64,000 nt of DNA from NCBI GenBank assembly GCA_036491115.1, contig DASXCQ010000078.1:186001-250000 (forward strand). Direction: 5' to 3'. The notes below the pieces were generated by a model. That model did not search any database, was not told the origin of the DNA, and saw only the letters and a list, made by a program, of their open reading frames with translations. Each line of letters begins with the position of its first letter. Within the stretch, counting starts at the first letter, position 1. A program made the position numbers and the translations under genes. Of this stretch, positions 26,888 to 35,877 are shown one piece after another. Origin of the DNA: DATEPR01 sp036491115. GTDB taxonomy: Bacteria > Actinomycetota > Actinomycetes > Mycobacteriales > Pseudonocardiaceae.

Positions 26888-26910
26888 GAGTACGAAACGG
26901 TTTCGTACTC
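26888..26910. promoter_or_regulatory. Perfect 23-bp palindrome upstream of the TetR gene
   Basis: Arms GAGTACGAAAC and GTTTCGTACTC flank a single central G, with no mismatch, 26 bp before the TetR start codon. This is the classic form of a TetR operator, likely bound by the protein encoded at 26936-27538. Confidence 0.85.
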
Positions 26911-26935
26911 GGTCGGACGAGGGGAGGGACATGCC

Positions 26936-27538
26936 ATGTCGGCAACGGGGGTGACCGGGACACGTGCCGGACGGCGTGCACCCGAACGTCGGACGGCGGT
27001 CTTCGACTCCGTCTTCGCGCTGTTGGCCGAGGTCGGTTACGACCGGATGACCATGGACGCCGTGGCCGCACGTGCCCACGTCAGCAAGGCGACCATCTAC
27101 CGCACGTGGCCCGACAAGCCCGACCTGGTCGCGGAAGCACTGGCGTATCACTTCAAGGACACGCCGAACATTCCGGACACGGGGTCGCTGCGCGGCGACC
27201 TGCTCGCCATCGTGACGTTGGCCTGCCAACTCGGCAACAGCGTCGACGGCGAGGTGGTCGCGGGCGTGATGTCCGCCGCGGCCCGCAACCCGGTGCTGGC
27301 CCGCACCATGCACGAATACATGTACGAGAAGAAGCACACCATGCACGAGGCCCTGATCCGCCGAGCCGCCGAACGCGGCGAACTCGCTCCGGACACGGAC
27401 CCCCACCTGCTGCACGAGGTCATGCACTCGATGGTGCTGGCCAGGCGGCTGGAGATCTGCGACACATTGGATCAACAGTTCGCCGAGCATGTCGTGGATG
27501 ACGTGTTGCTTCCCGTGCTCACGTATCGCAAGGGGTAA
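26936..27538 (+). CDS. TetR-family repressor, probable regulator of the MFS pump
   Basis: 200 residues from ATG 26936 (GGGAGG at 26922-26928). The N-terminal helix-turn-helix (YDRMTMDAVAARAHVSKATI, YRTWPDKPDLVAEAL) is canonical. The C-terminal ligand domain is variable (AHVSK-type, similar to regulators of QacA/EmrB pumps). A perfect palindrome precedes it, and a 14-TM efflux pump gene follows after 95 bp, so an autoregulated efflux operon is likely. Confidence 0.93.
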   Translation: MSATGVTGTRAGRRAPERRTAVFDSVFALLAEVGYDRMTMDAVAARAHVSKATIYRTWPDKPDLVAEALAYHFKDTPNIPDTGSLRGDLLAIVTLACQLGNSVDGEVVAGVMSAAARNPVLARTMHEYMYEKKHTMHEALIRRAAERGELAPDTDPHLLHEVMHSMVLARRLEICDTLDQQFAEHVVDDVLLPVLTYRKG

Positions 27539-27633
27539 TGCGCACAGGGTGGTGCCTGGGTCGGCAATGACGCCGTAGGACCCGGTATTCGGCGTCGGAA
27601 AAATTCGGCGCGAATTTGCTCGAGGGGATTTCC

Positions 27634-29151
27634 ATGTCTGAAACAGTCGTCATAGGCGCGCCCGCGCGCCAGGGTGTGACGTCCGACCCGAGGCGTTGGC
27701 TCGCCCTCGCGGTCGTGGCGCTCGCCCAGCTGATGGTGGTCGTGGACGCCACCATCGTGAACATCGCGCTGCCGTCGGCCCAGCAGGCGCTGGGCATCTC
27801 CGACGCCAACCGGCAGTGGATCGTCACCGGCTACACGCTGGCCTTCGGCGGACTGCTGCTGCTCGGCGGCCGGGTCTCCGACTACCTGGGCCGCAAGCGT
27901 GCCTTCCTGATCGGCCTGGTCGGCTTCGCCGCCGCGTCCGCACTCGGCGGTGCCGCCAACGGTGCGGTGATGCTGTTCGCCGCCCGTGGCCTGCAGGGTG
28001 CGTTCGGCGCGCTGCTCGCACCCGCCGCGCTGTCCATCATCACCGTCACGTTCACCGAGACCAGGGAACGCGCCAAGGCGTTCGGCGTGTTCGGCGCCAT
28101 CGCCGGTGGCGGTTCGGCCATCGGCCTGATCGGCGGCGGCGTGCTCACCGAATACCTCGACTGGCGCTGGTGCCTCTACGTGAACGTGGCGATCGCCGCG
28201 ATCGCGTTCGTCGCCGCGGTGCCGATCCTGCGGGAGAGCAAGGCCGAGGGCAACACCCGCTACGACGTCACCGGAGCGGTGCTGTCGACGGCGGGCCTGG
28301 TCGCGCTGGTGTACGGATTCACCAAGGCGGCCACCGACGGCTGGGGTTCCGGCACCGCGGTCGGCTTCCTGATCGGCGCCCTGGCGCTGCTGGTCGCGTT
28401 CGTCCTGGTGGAACTGCGGACCGAGAACCCGCTGCTGCCGATGCGGGTGATCCTGGACCGCAACCGCGGCGCGGCGTTCCTCACGTCGATCCTGCTGGGC
28501 TCGGGGCTGCTGGGCATGTTCCTGTTCATGACCTACTACCTGCAGCAGACACTGCACTACACACCGCTGCACGCCGGCATCGCGTATCTGCCGTTCTCCG
28601 GTGGCATCGTGGTGACCGCGGCACTGGCGGCGCAGTTGATGCCCAGGTTCGGTCCCCGGGTGCTCATGTCGGTCGGCGCCACGCTGGCCACGCTCGCGAT
28701 GGTGTGGCTGACGCAGCTCGACCTGAACTCGTCCTACGTCGTCCACATCCTGCCGGCGTTCATCGTCATGAGTGTGGGCATGGGCCTGGTGTTCGTGCCG
28801 CTGAGCAACGTGGCACTCACCGGCGTCGCCAACCACGACGCCGGGGTGGCCAGCGCGCTGGTCAACACCACCCAGCAGATCGGCGGTTCGCTGGGCACGG
28901 CGCTGCTCAACACCATCTTCACCACCGCCACCGCCGGCTACCTGGTGGCCCACGGCACGTCCGGCCTGAACCCGGCACACGCCGCGATCCACGGCTACAA
29001 CGTGGCATTCATTGCCAGCGCGATCCTGATGGCCGCGGCAGCGGTGGTCGCGGTCACGTTGATCCGGTGGCGCAAGGACACGACGACGTCGGTGGGGACC
29101 GGCGAGTCGGAGTCCGCGGCCGACGCCGTGCCGATGGCACACGTCGGCTGA
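27634..29151 (+). CDS. MFS multidrug efflux protein (DHA2, EmrB/QacA type)
   Basis: 505 residues from ATG 27634 (GAGGGGAT upstream). Fourteen hydrophobic helices are expected. Motif D1 VVVDATIVNIALPSAQ, motif A GGRVSDYLGRKRAFLIGL and motif C AIAGGGSAIGLIGGGVLTEY are those of DHA2 drug:H+ antiporters. The preceding TetR gene and palindrome suggest ligand-inducible expression. A strong hairpin follows. Confidence 0.93.
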   Translation: MSETVVIGAPARQGVTSDPRRWLALAVVALAQLMVVVDATIVNIALPSAQQALGISDANRQWIVTGYTLAFGGLLLLGGRVSDYLGRKRAFLIGLVGFAAASALGGAANGAVMLFAARGLQGAFGALLAPAALSIITVTFTETRERAKAFGVFGAIAGGGSAIGLIGGGVLTEYLDWRWCLYVNVAIAAIAFVAAVPILRESKAEGNTRYDVTGAVLSTAGLVALVYGFTKAATDGWGSGTAVGFLIGALALLVAFVLVELRTENPLLPMRVILDRNRGAAFLTSILLGSGLLGMFLFMTYYLQQTLHYTPLHAGIAYLPFSGGIVVTAALAAQLMPRFGPRVLMSVGATLATLAMVWLTQLDLNSSYVVHILPAFIVMSVGMGLVFVPLSNVALTGVANHDAGVASALVNTTQQIGGSLGTALLNTIFTTATAGYLVAHGTSGLNPAHAAIHGYNVAFIASAILMAAAAVVAVTLIRWRKDTTTSVGTGESESAADAVPMAHVG

Positions 29152-29179
29152 TCAAGGGGGAACAAAGGGAAGAGGGAGC

Positions 29180-29213
29180 GTGTGGCGGCCGCGGAACATC
29201 GCGGCCGCCACAC
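29180..29213 (+). terminator. Strong hairpin after the efflux pump gene
   Basis: Perfect 14-bp stem (29180-29193 with 29200-29213) around a GAACAT loop, 28 bp past the pump stop. No T-tract follows. Confidence 0.8.
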
Positions 29214-29342
29214 GGCATCTACAGCCCCGCCGCCGCGTGAGCGCGGCGCGCCTTCTCCATCCGGACTTCGTTCTCGGGTCCGAGCAACGCTCTCAGCTGC
29301 CTGCTCGCGTCCGATTCGGCAATGCCTTCGTCCTCACGCCGA

Positions 29343-29960
29343 CTACTTCCCCGACAGTTGTCCGTTGAGCCAGGAGTGGGTCCCGGCCACCGTGAGTCCC
29401 TCTTTCTGGACGGCACGGAGAACGGGTTCATCCAGGCCGTGGGCGGCGATCTCGGCTGCCCTGAACTGCAACGCCCGCGTGTCGTTTCCGGTCCACCGGG
29501 TGACGTCGGAGATCAGGTTCTCGACATCGGTGTCCCACGACGTTTCGTCCACGTCGTCCGGCAGCACGAGTAACAGGTCGATGTCACTGTCCACGGTCAT
29601 CGACCCGCGAGCCGCCGAGCCGAACATCGCCGCGTACACGGGGGACTGCCGCCAGGATGTGAGGCGGTCCTCGACGCGTTGCAAGAGCTTCCCCTGAAGA
29701 TTGGCCAGCCCGATGACGTAGTCGGCGGCGATATGGTCGCGATTGAGGCGGTAGGTGAAGGTTTTCCCGACCCTGTCGGAACAGACGACGCCCTGCCTGA
29801 CGAGTCGTCGCAAGACCTTGCGGATACCCTCCTCCGAGTGCCGCGGCAGAATTCGGTGCAGTTGCCCCAGGGTGAACGTGAGATCGGTTCTCGCCAGCGC
29901 GGCGAGCACATCGCCGTCGAGTGTGGGCGTCACGGTCGACAGTGGCCGGCTCAGTTCCAT
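29343..29960 (-). CDS. Winged-helix protein with MNT-type nucleotidyltransferase domain
   Basis: 205 residues from ATG 29960. Residues 10-75 form a winged helix (LTFTLGQLHRILPRHSEEGI, then RRLVRQGVVCSDRVGKTFTY). Residues about 100-160 form a minimal nucleotidyltransferase domain with AMFGSAARGSMTVDSDIDLL, that is GS-x6-to-11-D-x-D with both metal-binding Asp residues. This HTH-NTase combination occurs in actinobacteria; related NTases act in MNT/HEPN-type toxin-antitoxin systems, but no HEPN partner is seen here. Three palindromic ACTATAGT boxes precede it, consistent with autoregulation. Confidence 0.85.
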   Translation of the reverse strand: MELSRPLSTVTPTLDGDVLAALARTDLTFTLGQLHRILPRHSEEGIRKVLRRLVRQGVVCSDRVGKTFTYRLNRDHIAADYVIGLANLQGKLLQRVEDRLTSWRQSPVYAAMFGSAARGSMTVDSDIDLLLVLPDDVDETSWDTDVENLISDVTRWTGNDTRALQFRAAEIAAHGLDEPVLRAVQKEGLTVAGTHSWLNGQLSGK

Positions 29961-29985
29961 GGGGCCGCGTCCTTGCTGGCAGCCA

Positions 29986-30033
29986 ACTATAGTACGGATA
30001 TCCCCACTATAGTACGCGATCGCCAACTATAGT
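29986..30033 (-). promoter_or_regulatory. Three ACTATAGT boxes with exact 20-bp spacing
   Basis: The self-complementary octamer ACTATAGT occurs at 29986-29993, 30006-30013 and 30026-30033, each starting 20 bp after the last, with similar flanks (CCA or CCC before, ACG or GGG after). The last copy overlaps the stop codon of the hydrolase gene. The array lies just upstream of the winged-helix nucleotidyltransferase gene and looks like a tandem operator; each box also contains TATAGT, a -10-like hexamer, on both strands. Confidence 0.75.
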
Positions 30034-30932
30034 GGGGGACGTCCGGGTGCCGAGCCGGCGACTTGGAGCGTCTTGACCAGTTCGTCGAGCATCGGGCCGA
30101 TGGCGCCGATGGCGATGGACAGGTGGCCTTCGCCCTGTTCCAGGTGGGCCGTCACGCCCGGCACGTGGGCGGCGAGCCACTCGCCGTGGGCGAAGGGGAC
30201 CATCAGGTCCTCGCTGCCCTGCCAGACGAAGCCGGGCACCCGGATCCCGGTCACGTCGAAGCCCCACGGCTGGACGAACGCCAGGTCGTCGTCGGTCCAC
30301 CCGTCCACACCCAACCGCAGGCCCTCGGCCATGCTGGCCGCCATGTCCTCGCCGAACTCGTCGGTGACCAGCGCACGGTCGACCTCCGGCAGCAGACTGG
30401 CCATCCCGTCGATGATCTGAGCCGGGTCGAGGCTGCGCAGCCCGACGACGGCCGCCTCCTGGTAGGACCGGATCGCGTCCTCACCCTCCGCCGCCAGGCC
30501 GAACTCGCGGACGTTCTCCTCACCCATGCCGGCCACGAAGTCCAGGTCGGGCTGCCCGTACGGCGCCGCGCCCGCGATCACCAACACACCGGCCACCCGG
30601 GACGGCAGCTCGGCGGCCGCGGCCAGGGCGTGTGGGCCGCCGCCGGACCAGCCGGCCACCACGCACCGGTCGACGCCCAGGTGGTCCAGCAACGCGGCCG
30701 TGTCCGCCGCGGCCGCCACCACGGAACGGCCGGGCTGGCGGGTCGAGTTGCCGTAGCCGGCGCGGGAGAACGTCACCAGGCGCAGGCCGCGTTCGTGGGC
30801 GGCCCGCTGGATGGCCCGGTGCTGCACCAGCGAACCGGGCGTGCCGTGGTGGAAGATCAGCGGAGCGCCGTCGGCCGGACCGGTGATCTCGATGTCGATC
30901 TGCCGGCCGTCGGGCAGGGTGAGGGTCGCCAC
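30027..30932 (-). CDS. Alpha/beta-hydrolase
   Basis: 301 residues from a GTG at 30932, without a clear RBS and 8 bp after the upstream stop, so probably coupled. HHGTPGS (oxyanion loop), nucleophile elbow GWSGGG (Ser near residue 97), a late acidic residue in WQGSEDLMVP and catalytic His in EGHLSI complete the triad. No signal peptide. Substrate unknown; it is the last gene of the run that starts with the TetR gene at 35766. Confidence 0.85.
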   Translation of the reverse strand: MATLTLPDGRQIDIEITGPADGAPLIFHHGTPGSLVQHRAIQRAAHERGLRLVTFSRAGYGNSTRQPGRSVVAAAADTAALLDHLGVDRCVVAGWSGGGPHALAAAAELPSRVAGVLVIAGAAPYGQPDLDFVAGMGEENVREFGLAAEGEDAIRSYQEAAVVGLRSLDPAQIIDGMASLLPEVDRALVTDEFGEDMAASMAEGLRLGVDGWTDDDLAFVQPWGFDVTGIRVPGFVWQGSEDLMVPFAHGEWLAAHVPGVTAHLEQGEGHLSIAIGAIGPMLDELVKTLQVAGSAPGRPPL

Positions 30933-30940
30933 GTGGGTGA

Positions 30941-32302
30941 CTATGCCATGAGCGCGGCGAGTGCCGCCGCCGTCCGGCGTCCGCTGGTGAAGTAGGCGAT
31001 GCCCAACTCGGCCAACAGGTCCACGCTCTCCTGGGCGGGACGTGTGTAGCTGTAGACGACCAGCGGTATGGCCGCCGCGAGTTCGGCCAACGGCGCCCGC
31101 TCGCGTTCGAGTTGCTGCTTGTCGGCCAGTGTGGCGATCTGCACCAGGGCGTCCACCTCACCGCTGTCCGCGACCATCCGCAGGACCGGCGCCACCCCGC
31201 CTCGCCCGAGCACCTGCGCCGTGGCGTCCACCGGGTTGGCCGGGCTGCCGTACGCCGGGATCAACTCCCGTAATCGGGCCTGCAACCCATCGCTGAGCAC
31301 CGGCAGGTCCAACCCGGCCGCGATCACGTCGTCGGCCAGCCACGTGCCGGCACCGCCGGACGTGGTGACGATGCCGACCCGCCGGCCGGCGGGTGCGTGG
31401 GTTCTGGACAGCGCCATCGCGATGTCCACCATCTCCTCCTGGTCACCCGCGCGCAGCACGCCGTGGTCGACCAGCCGGGCGTAGCCGACCTCGTCGCCGG
31501 TGGCGTGTGCGGTGTGCGCCAGCGCCGCCCTGCTGCCGGCCGCCGACACGCCCACCTTCGCCATCACGATCCGCTTGCCGGCCGCCACCGCCGCCTCGCC
31601 CAGCGCGGCCAGCCGCTCCGGCCGGTCGATGCCCTCGCAGAACAGCAGGATCACCCGGGTCGCCGGGTCGTGCAGCAGGTACTCGGCCAGGTCGGCTACG
31701 TCCACGTCCAGCTCGTTGCCGGTGCTGATCACGTGGCTGAACCCGAGTCCCCGGCTCATGCCGTCGTTGAACAGCGCGAAACCCAGGCCGCCGCTCTGCG
31801 ACAGCACCGCGACGTCACCGGCGATCAGCCTGCGCAGGCCACGCCGGTAGTTGATGGTCGGGCTGAACCCCAGTGGCACGCAGTCCACCACGTTCATCAG
31901 GCCCTCCGCGTTGGGTCCGATCACCCGCATCTCGGGATACGCGGCGCACGCCGAGGCCAGCGCACGCTGCCGAGCCGCACCGTCGAACTGCTCGGCGAAC
32001 CCGGAACTGATCACCACCGCGAACCGCACGCCTGCCGCGCCGCATTCGGCCACCACGGCGGCCACCCGCGACGCGTTGACCACCACCACGGCCACGTCCA
32101 CCCGGTCGGGCACCGACCCGACGTCCGGCCAGCACCGCACACCGTCGATCTCCGCGTACCGGGGATTCACCGGATACACCGCGCCCGTGTACTTGTGCTG
32201 GGCCAGGATCCGTTGCGGCAGGCCGCTGATCACCGCCGCGTTGGCCGACGCGCCGATCACCGCCACCGAGGCAGGCCGGAGCAGCCGCGAGAAGTCGATC
32301 AC
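30941..32302 (-). CDS. Acetate-CoA ligase (ADP-forming)-type alpha subunit
   Basis: 453 residues from GTG 32302 (GTGA overlap with the acyl-CoA dehydrogenase gene). CoA-binding Rossmann domain at the N-terminus (LLRPASVAVIGASANAAVIS), then succinyl-CoA-ligase-like flavodoxin domains (GDVAVLSQSGGLGFALFN; ALAHTAHATGDEVGYARLV). The ATP-grasp beta domain is absent and may be supplied in trans by the 691-residue fused enzyme at 35878. Such proteins make or break acyl-CoA thioesters with ADP/ATP. Many actinobacterial copies sit in acyl-CoA catabolic clusters. Confidence 0.85.
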   Translation of the reverse strand: MIDFSRLLRPASVAVIGASANAAVISGLPQRILAQHKYTGAVYPVNPRYAEIDGVRCWPDVGSVPDRVDVAVVVVNASRVAAVVAECGAAGVRFAVVISSGFAEQFDGAARQRALASACAAYPEMRVIGPNAEGLMNVVDCVPLGFSPTINYRRGLRRLIAGDVAVLSQSGGLGFALFNDGMSRGLGFSHVISTGNELDVDVADLAEYLLHDPATRVILLFCEGIDRPERLAALGEAAVAAGKRIVMAKVGVSAAGSRAALAHTAHATGDEVGYARLVDHGVLRAGDQEEMVDIAMALSRTHAPAGRRVGIVTTSGGAGTWLADDVIAAGLDLPVLSDGLQARLRELIPAYGSPANPVDATAQVLGRGGVAPVLRMVADSGEVDALVQIATLADKQQLERERAPLAELAAAIPLVVYSYTRPAQESVDLLAELGIAYFTSGRRTAAALAALMA

Positions 32303-33480
32303 CGGCCACGACCCAGCGCGGCGCCGCCCAGCAGGTCGCGGGCGATGACGAACCGGTGGATCTCGCTCGGCCCCTCCACGATCCTGGCCACCCGCAGGCC
32401 GCGGAACCAGTGTTCCAGCGGCAGGTCCTTGGTCATGCCCATGCCGCCGAGGATCTGCATCATGGCGTCGACCACCTCGAAACCGACCTCGGTGCCGTAC
32501 AGCTTCGCCATCGACGCCTTGGTGCGCGCGTCCCTGCCCTGGTCGGCGTCCCAGGCCGCCTCCCACGTCAGGTGGCGGGCGGCGGCGATCTTCACCGCCG
32601 CGTCGGCGATGGCGAACTGCACCGCCTGCCGGGTGGCCAGCAGCGCGCCGAACGTCTCCCGCGACGACGCCCACTCGGTTGCCATCCGCACGGCATCGGC
32701 CGCGACGCCGATCGCCTGCGCCGCGTACCGCAACCGGCCGCGTACCAACCATTCCTGCGCGAGCGCGAAGCCGTCGCCCTCGGCGCCGACCAGGTTCTCG
32801 GCCGGTACGACGCAGTCGTCGAACATCACCTCGGTGGTCCAGTGGTCACGCAGCACCGGCACACTGGTCACCGACATGCCCGGCGTGCCTGCGTCCATGA
32901 TGAACGCGCTGATGCCGTGTCTCCCGGCCGTGGCGTCGGTGCGGGCGTAGACGATGCCGTAGCGGGAGCTGTCGGCGCCGGTGGTCCACAGCTTGTGGCC
33001 GTTGATCCGGTAGGTGTCGCCGTCCCTGGTCGCCGTGGTGCGGATGGCGCGGGCCGGGTCGGACCCGCCGGTCGGCTCACTGATCGCGGTGAACGCCGAC
33101 CAGGCGTGCTCGATGGTCGGCCGCACATAGCGTTCGACCTGGCGTTCGCTGCCCCGGTACAGCACGACGGGCGGCTCGACGCCGAACACGCCGGCACCCG
33201 GCCGCGGGAAACTGTAGCGGTGCTTGGCCATCTGCTCGGTGAGCACGATGCCCTCGAACACGCTCAGCCCACCGCCGCCGAACTCCACCGGCGCCTCCAG
33301 GCACCAGAACCCGGCGTCGCGCGCCTTGCGTTGCAGCGCGTGCAGCATGTCCTCGGGCAGGTCGCGGGCGTCACCGGGCACCCGTGACTCCGCCGGCCGG
33401 ATCTCCTCCCGGACGAACTCGGCCACCGTGTCGGACAGCAGCCGCAGCTCGTCCGGCAGGTCGAACCCCTGGAACGGCAC
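32299..33480 (-). CDS. Acyl-CoA dehydrogenase
   Basis: 393 residues from a GTG with AGGAG upstream. Typical ACAD layout: N-terminal helices (DELRLLSDTVAEFVREEIRP), FAD region (FTAISEPTGGSDPARAIRTT; INGHKLWTTGADSSRYGIVY) and C-terminal QILGGMGMTKDLPLEHWFRG with VEGPSEIHRFVIAR. It oxidises an acyl-CoA at C2-C3. Located between an enoyl-CoA hydratase and a CoA ligase gene in the same operon, consistent with one beta-oxidation-like route. Confidence 0.92.
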   Translation of the reverse strand: MPFQGFDLPDELRLLSDTVAEFVREEIRPAESRVPGDARDLPEDMLHALQRKARDAGFWCLEAPVEFGGGGLSVFEGIVLTEQMAKHRYSFPRPGAGVFGVEPPVVLYRGSERQVERYVRPTIEHAWSAFTAISEPTGGSDPARAIRTTATRDGDTYRINGHKLWTTGADSSRYGIVYARTDATAGRHGISAFIMDAGTPGMSVTSVPVLRDHWTTEVMFDDCVVPAENLVGAEGDGFALAQEWLVRGRLRYAAQAIGVAADAVRMATEWASSRETFGALLATRQAVQFAIADAAVKIAAARHLTWEAAWDADQGRDARTKASMAKLYGTEVGFEVVDAMMQILGGMGMTKDLPLEHWFRGLRVARIVEGPSEIHRFVIARDLLGGAALGRGR

Positions 33481-33496
33481 AGCAGTCTCCTGTCGT

Positions 33497-34282
33497 TCAG
33501 TGGCCGACGTAGTTGCCCGGCCGCTTCTCCCGGAACGCCGCGTACGCCTCGGCCGAGTCCTCCGTGGACGTCACGACCGCCATGTGCGACGAGATCAGGT
33601 CGAGCGCGGTCCGCAGGTCCGACCGCGCCGACTGGTACACCGCTCGCTTGATCATCCGCACCGCCACCGGGGGAGCGTCGGCCAGCTTGCGGGCCAGCCG
33701 GATGACGAACGGCATCAGCTCCTCGTCGTCCACCACGTGGTTGGCGATGCCCAGCCGGGCGGCCTCCTCGCCGTCCACGAAGTCGCCGGTGAGCAGCAGT
33801 TCCAACGCCTTGGCAGTGCCGACCAGCCGGGGCAGGTAGTAGCAGCCGCCGTCGCCGGGGACGAGACCGACCCGGATGTACCCCTCGGACAGCCGGGCCG
33901 ACCTGGCCATCACCCGCATGTCGCACATCAGCGCCATGTCCATGCCGGCGCCGACCGCGACGCCGTTCACCGCGGCGATCACGGGTTTGTCCAGGTCCTC
34001 CAGCGCCAGCGGCACCCGGTGGATCCGCTCCCGCAGGTTCTCCTTGCGCTCCAGCGGAGTCTGCTGACCACTGTCCCGATAGGACCCGAGGTCGACCCCG
34101 GAGCAGAAGGCGTCGCCGGCACCGGTCAGCACCACGACCCGTACGTCCGGGTCGGTGCGCACCCGGCGCAGCACGTCGGCCCACTCGTCGATCATCGGCA
34201 TGGTGAAGGCGTTCTTGCGGTGCGGCCGGTTCAGCAGGATGGTGCCGATGCCGTCGGCCACCGTGAACTCCAGGTCGGGCAT
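33497..34282 (-). CDS. Enoyl-CoA hydratase/isomerase
   Basis: 261 residues, crotonase fold. GTILLNRPHRKNAFTMPMID, GAGDAFCSGVDLGSYRD (first oxyanion and CoA region) and AAVNGVAVGAGMDMALMCDM (second oxyanion) are clear. The later SEGYIRVGLVPGDGGCYYLP segment has G-D-G-G where the catalytic Glu of hydratases (P-D-x-G or E-x-G) varies, so isomerase or other crotonase chemistry is possible. It lies 16 bp before the acyl-CoA dehydrogenase gene. Confidence 0.9.
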   Translation of the reverse strand: MPDLEFTVADGIGTILLNRPHRKNAFTMPMIDEWADVLRRVRTDPDVRVVVLTGAGDAFCSGVDLGSYRDSGQQTPLERKENLRERIHRVPLALEDLDKPVIAAVNGVAVGAGMDMALMCDMRVMARSARLSEGYIRVGLVPGDGGCYYLPRLVGTAKALELLLTGDFVDGEEAARLGIANHVVDDEELMPFVIRLARKLADAPPVAVRMIKRAVYQSARSDLRTALDLISSHMAVVTSTEDSAEAYAAFREKRPGNYVGH

Positions 34283-34297
34283 GCGTGTCCCTCTGCG

Positions 34298-35143
34298 TCA
34301 GGGCCGGGTGGCCGGGTCGGATTCGGTGTGCCGGCGCCGTGGTGGCCGCACACCCGGATTGGCCACGGCGGCCGTCATGCAGTAGCCGACCGGACCGGTG
34401 AGGTCGTGCATGGTGCAGTGGCCGACGGCGACTCCCCGGTCGCTGGTGTGCCCGCCGGACTCCAGACCGATGGTGTCGCCGACCGGGAGTCTGCCCAGGT
34501 AGAGCGTGTAGTCGGCGTTGATGAACTCCAGGCCGCTGTCGGCCGCGTGCGCCAGCGGGCTGGCCGAGTCGGCCGCCAGCGCGGCCCGCACCAGCGGGGA
34601 GATCGGCTCGCCGGCCACCAGTTCGCACGTCTCGCGCAGCCAGATCCGCCGCCTGCCGCGCGCCGACCAGTGCCGGATCTGCGCGTTGTCCTCGGTGAAC
34701 CGCCAGGCCCGCGTCGGATAGCGGGTCTGGCGGGGCGGTGGCATGTGCTCCGGCGGCGGCGCGTCCCAGGCCGGTGTCGCCGGTACCCGGCCGGGTGGCT
34801 GCTCACCCAGTCGCAGCAGCACCGCGCTGGCCTTCGCCACCGGTTCGCCGCCGACCTCGGCGATCGCCTCGGCCACCCGGATCCGCCTGCCGTCGCGCAC
34901 CCGCACGGTGTCCACCCGCACCGGCGCGAACGGCGCGTTGCGGAACAGGTCCACGGTCAGCCTGCTCACGTGCAGTTCGTCGGTGCCGTGCGCCCGCTCC
35001 ACCGCGCGGGCCAGCAGGCCGCCGAGCAGCCTGCCGTGCAGCATCGTGGCGGCCCACCAGCTGCTGGCGTGCGGCGCCGGTACGAACTCCCCGTCGGCGA
35101 CCGCGAAGTACGGTTCGCCGAGCACGTCGGGAGAGTCGTTCAC
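34298..35143 (-). CDS. Acyl-CoA thioesterase (TesB-like double hotdog)
   Basis: 281 residues from GTG 35143, overlapping the TetR stop (GTGA). The N-terminal hotdog half (SSWWAATMLHGRLLGGLLAR, LHVSRLTVDLFRNAPFAPVR) and C-terminal half (SGLEFINADYTLYLGRLPVG, GHTSDRGVAVGHCTMHD) match actinobacterial thioesterase-family proteins that hydrolyse acyl-CoA. The GVAVGHCTMHDLTGPVGY motif is typical. It sits directly behind the regulator in the catabolic operon. Confidence 0.87.
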   Translation of the reverse strand: MNDSPDVLGEPYFAVADGEFVPAPHASSWWAATMLHGRLLGGLLARAVERAHGTDELHVSRLTVDLFRNAPFAPVRVDTVRVRDGRRIRVAEAIAEVGGEPVAKASAVLLRLGEQPPGRVPATPAWDAPPPEHMPPPRQTRYPTRAWRFTEDNAQIRHWSARGRRRIWLRETCELVAGEPISPLVRAALAADSASPLAHAADSGLEFINADYTLYLGRLPVGDTIGLESGGHTSDRGVAVGHCTMHDLTGPVGYCMTAAVANPGVRPPRRRHTESDPATRP

Positions 35144-35766
35144 TCGCCCTCCTGGTTGAGCGGGTCCAGCCTGCGGATCATCTGGACGGCCGACTCGGTG
35201 ATGGTGCCGGCCTCGCGTTTGGTGGCGCAGGTGGCGATCTCCCGGCCCGCCTCGCCGATGATCGAGGTGAGCACGGCGACGGTCAGCCGGTCCACCGGAT
35301 CGGAACCGGCGCCCAGCAGCACGGCGTTCTGCCGCAGCCATTCCCGGTTGCGGGTGCGGCGGACGAGTTCGAAACCGGGCGGTCCGTCGCCGTCCATGAA
35401 CAGCCGCACCAGATCCCGCCGCTGCCACGATCCTTCCAGAAACGCGCGGGCACCGACGATCAGCAGGTTCAACGGATCGTGTTCGCCGTCCGCGCGGGCC
35501 TTGGCCACCGCGGTGGACGCGTTCTGCTCGTGCCTGGCCTGGTGGTCCTCCCACAGCGCCAGGAACAGTTCGGTCTTGCCGCCGAAGTGGTGGTACAGGC
35601 TGCCCACGCTGGAACCCGCACGCTCCACCACGGCCGCGACGCTCGCCTCAGCGAAACCCTGCTGGCCGAACACCTCGCGGGCGGCGTCCAGCATGGCCCT
35701 GCGGGTACCGGCGGTACGACTCCACTGCCAGGCATTGCCGCCAGACCCGTCGGTCCTGCGCGCCAT
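35140..35766 (-). CDS. TetR/AcrR regulator, probable controller of both acyl-CoA operons
   Basis: 208 residues from ATG 35766 (GGGAGG upstream). The HTH is canonical (AMLDAAREVFGQQGFAEASV, VERAGSSVGSLYHHFGGKTE). The C-terminal domain is effector-binding, probably for an acyl-CoA. It heads the operon running down to 30027 and is divergent from the ligase gene at 35878; the operator between them recurs at 43987-44005 in the second operon pair. Confidence 0.92.
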   Translation of the reverse strand: MARRTDGSGGNAWQWSRTAGTRRAMLDAAREVFGQQGFAEASVAAVVERAGSSVGSLYHHFGGKTELFLALWEDHQARHEQNASTAVAKARADGEHDPLNLLIVGARAFLEGSWQRRDLVRLFMDGDGPPGFELVRRTRNREWLRQNAVLLGAGSDPVDRLTVAVLTSIIGEAGREIATCATKREAGTITESAVQMIRRLDPLNQEGE

Positions 35767-35846
35767 CACGGGGCCTCCCTGTCGATCTCCCGCACTCGTC
35801 CGACCTATTGACACCGCTGGCCACCGGAGCGCAGGCTGATCACTAT

Positions 35847-35865
35847 ACTAGAGCGAGGTTCTAGA
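35847..35865. promoter_or_regulatory. Candidate TetR operator (ACTAGA-N7-TCTAG)
   Basis: ACTAGA-GCGAGGT-TCTAGA, with CTAGA/TCTAG arms in perfect inverted register, 13 bp before the start of the 691-residue ligase gene. A TATACT hexamer (35844-35849) overlaps the left arm. Same layout as the palindrome at 43987-44005. Confidence 0.75.
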
Positions 35866-35877
35866 AATGGCTGAAAC

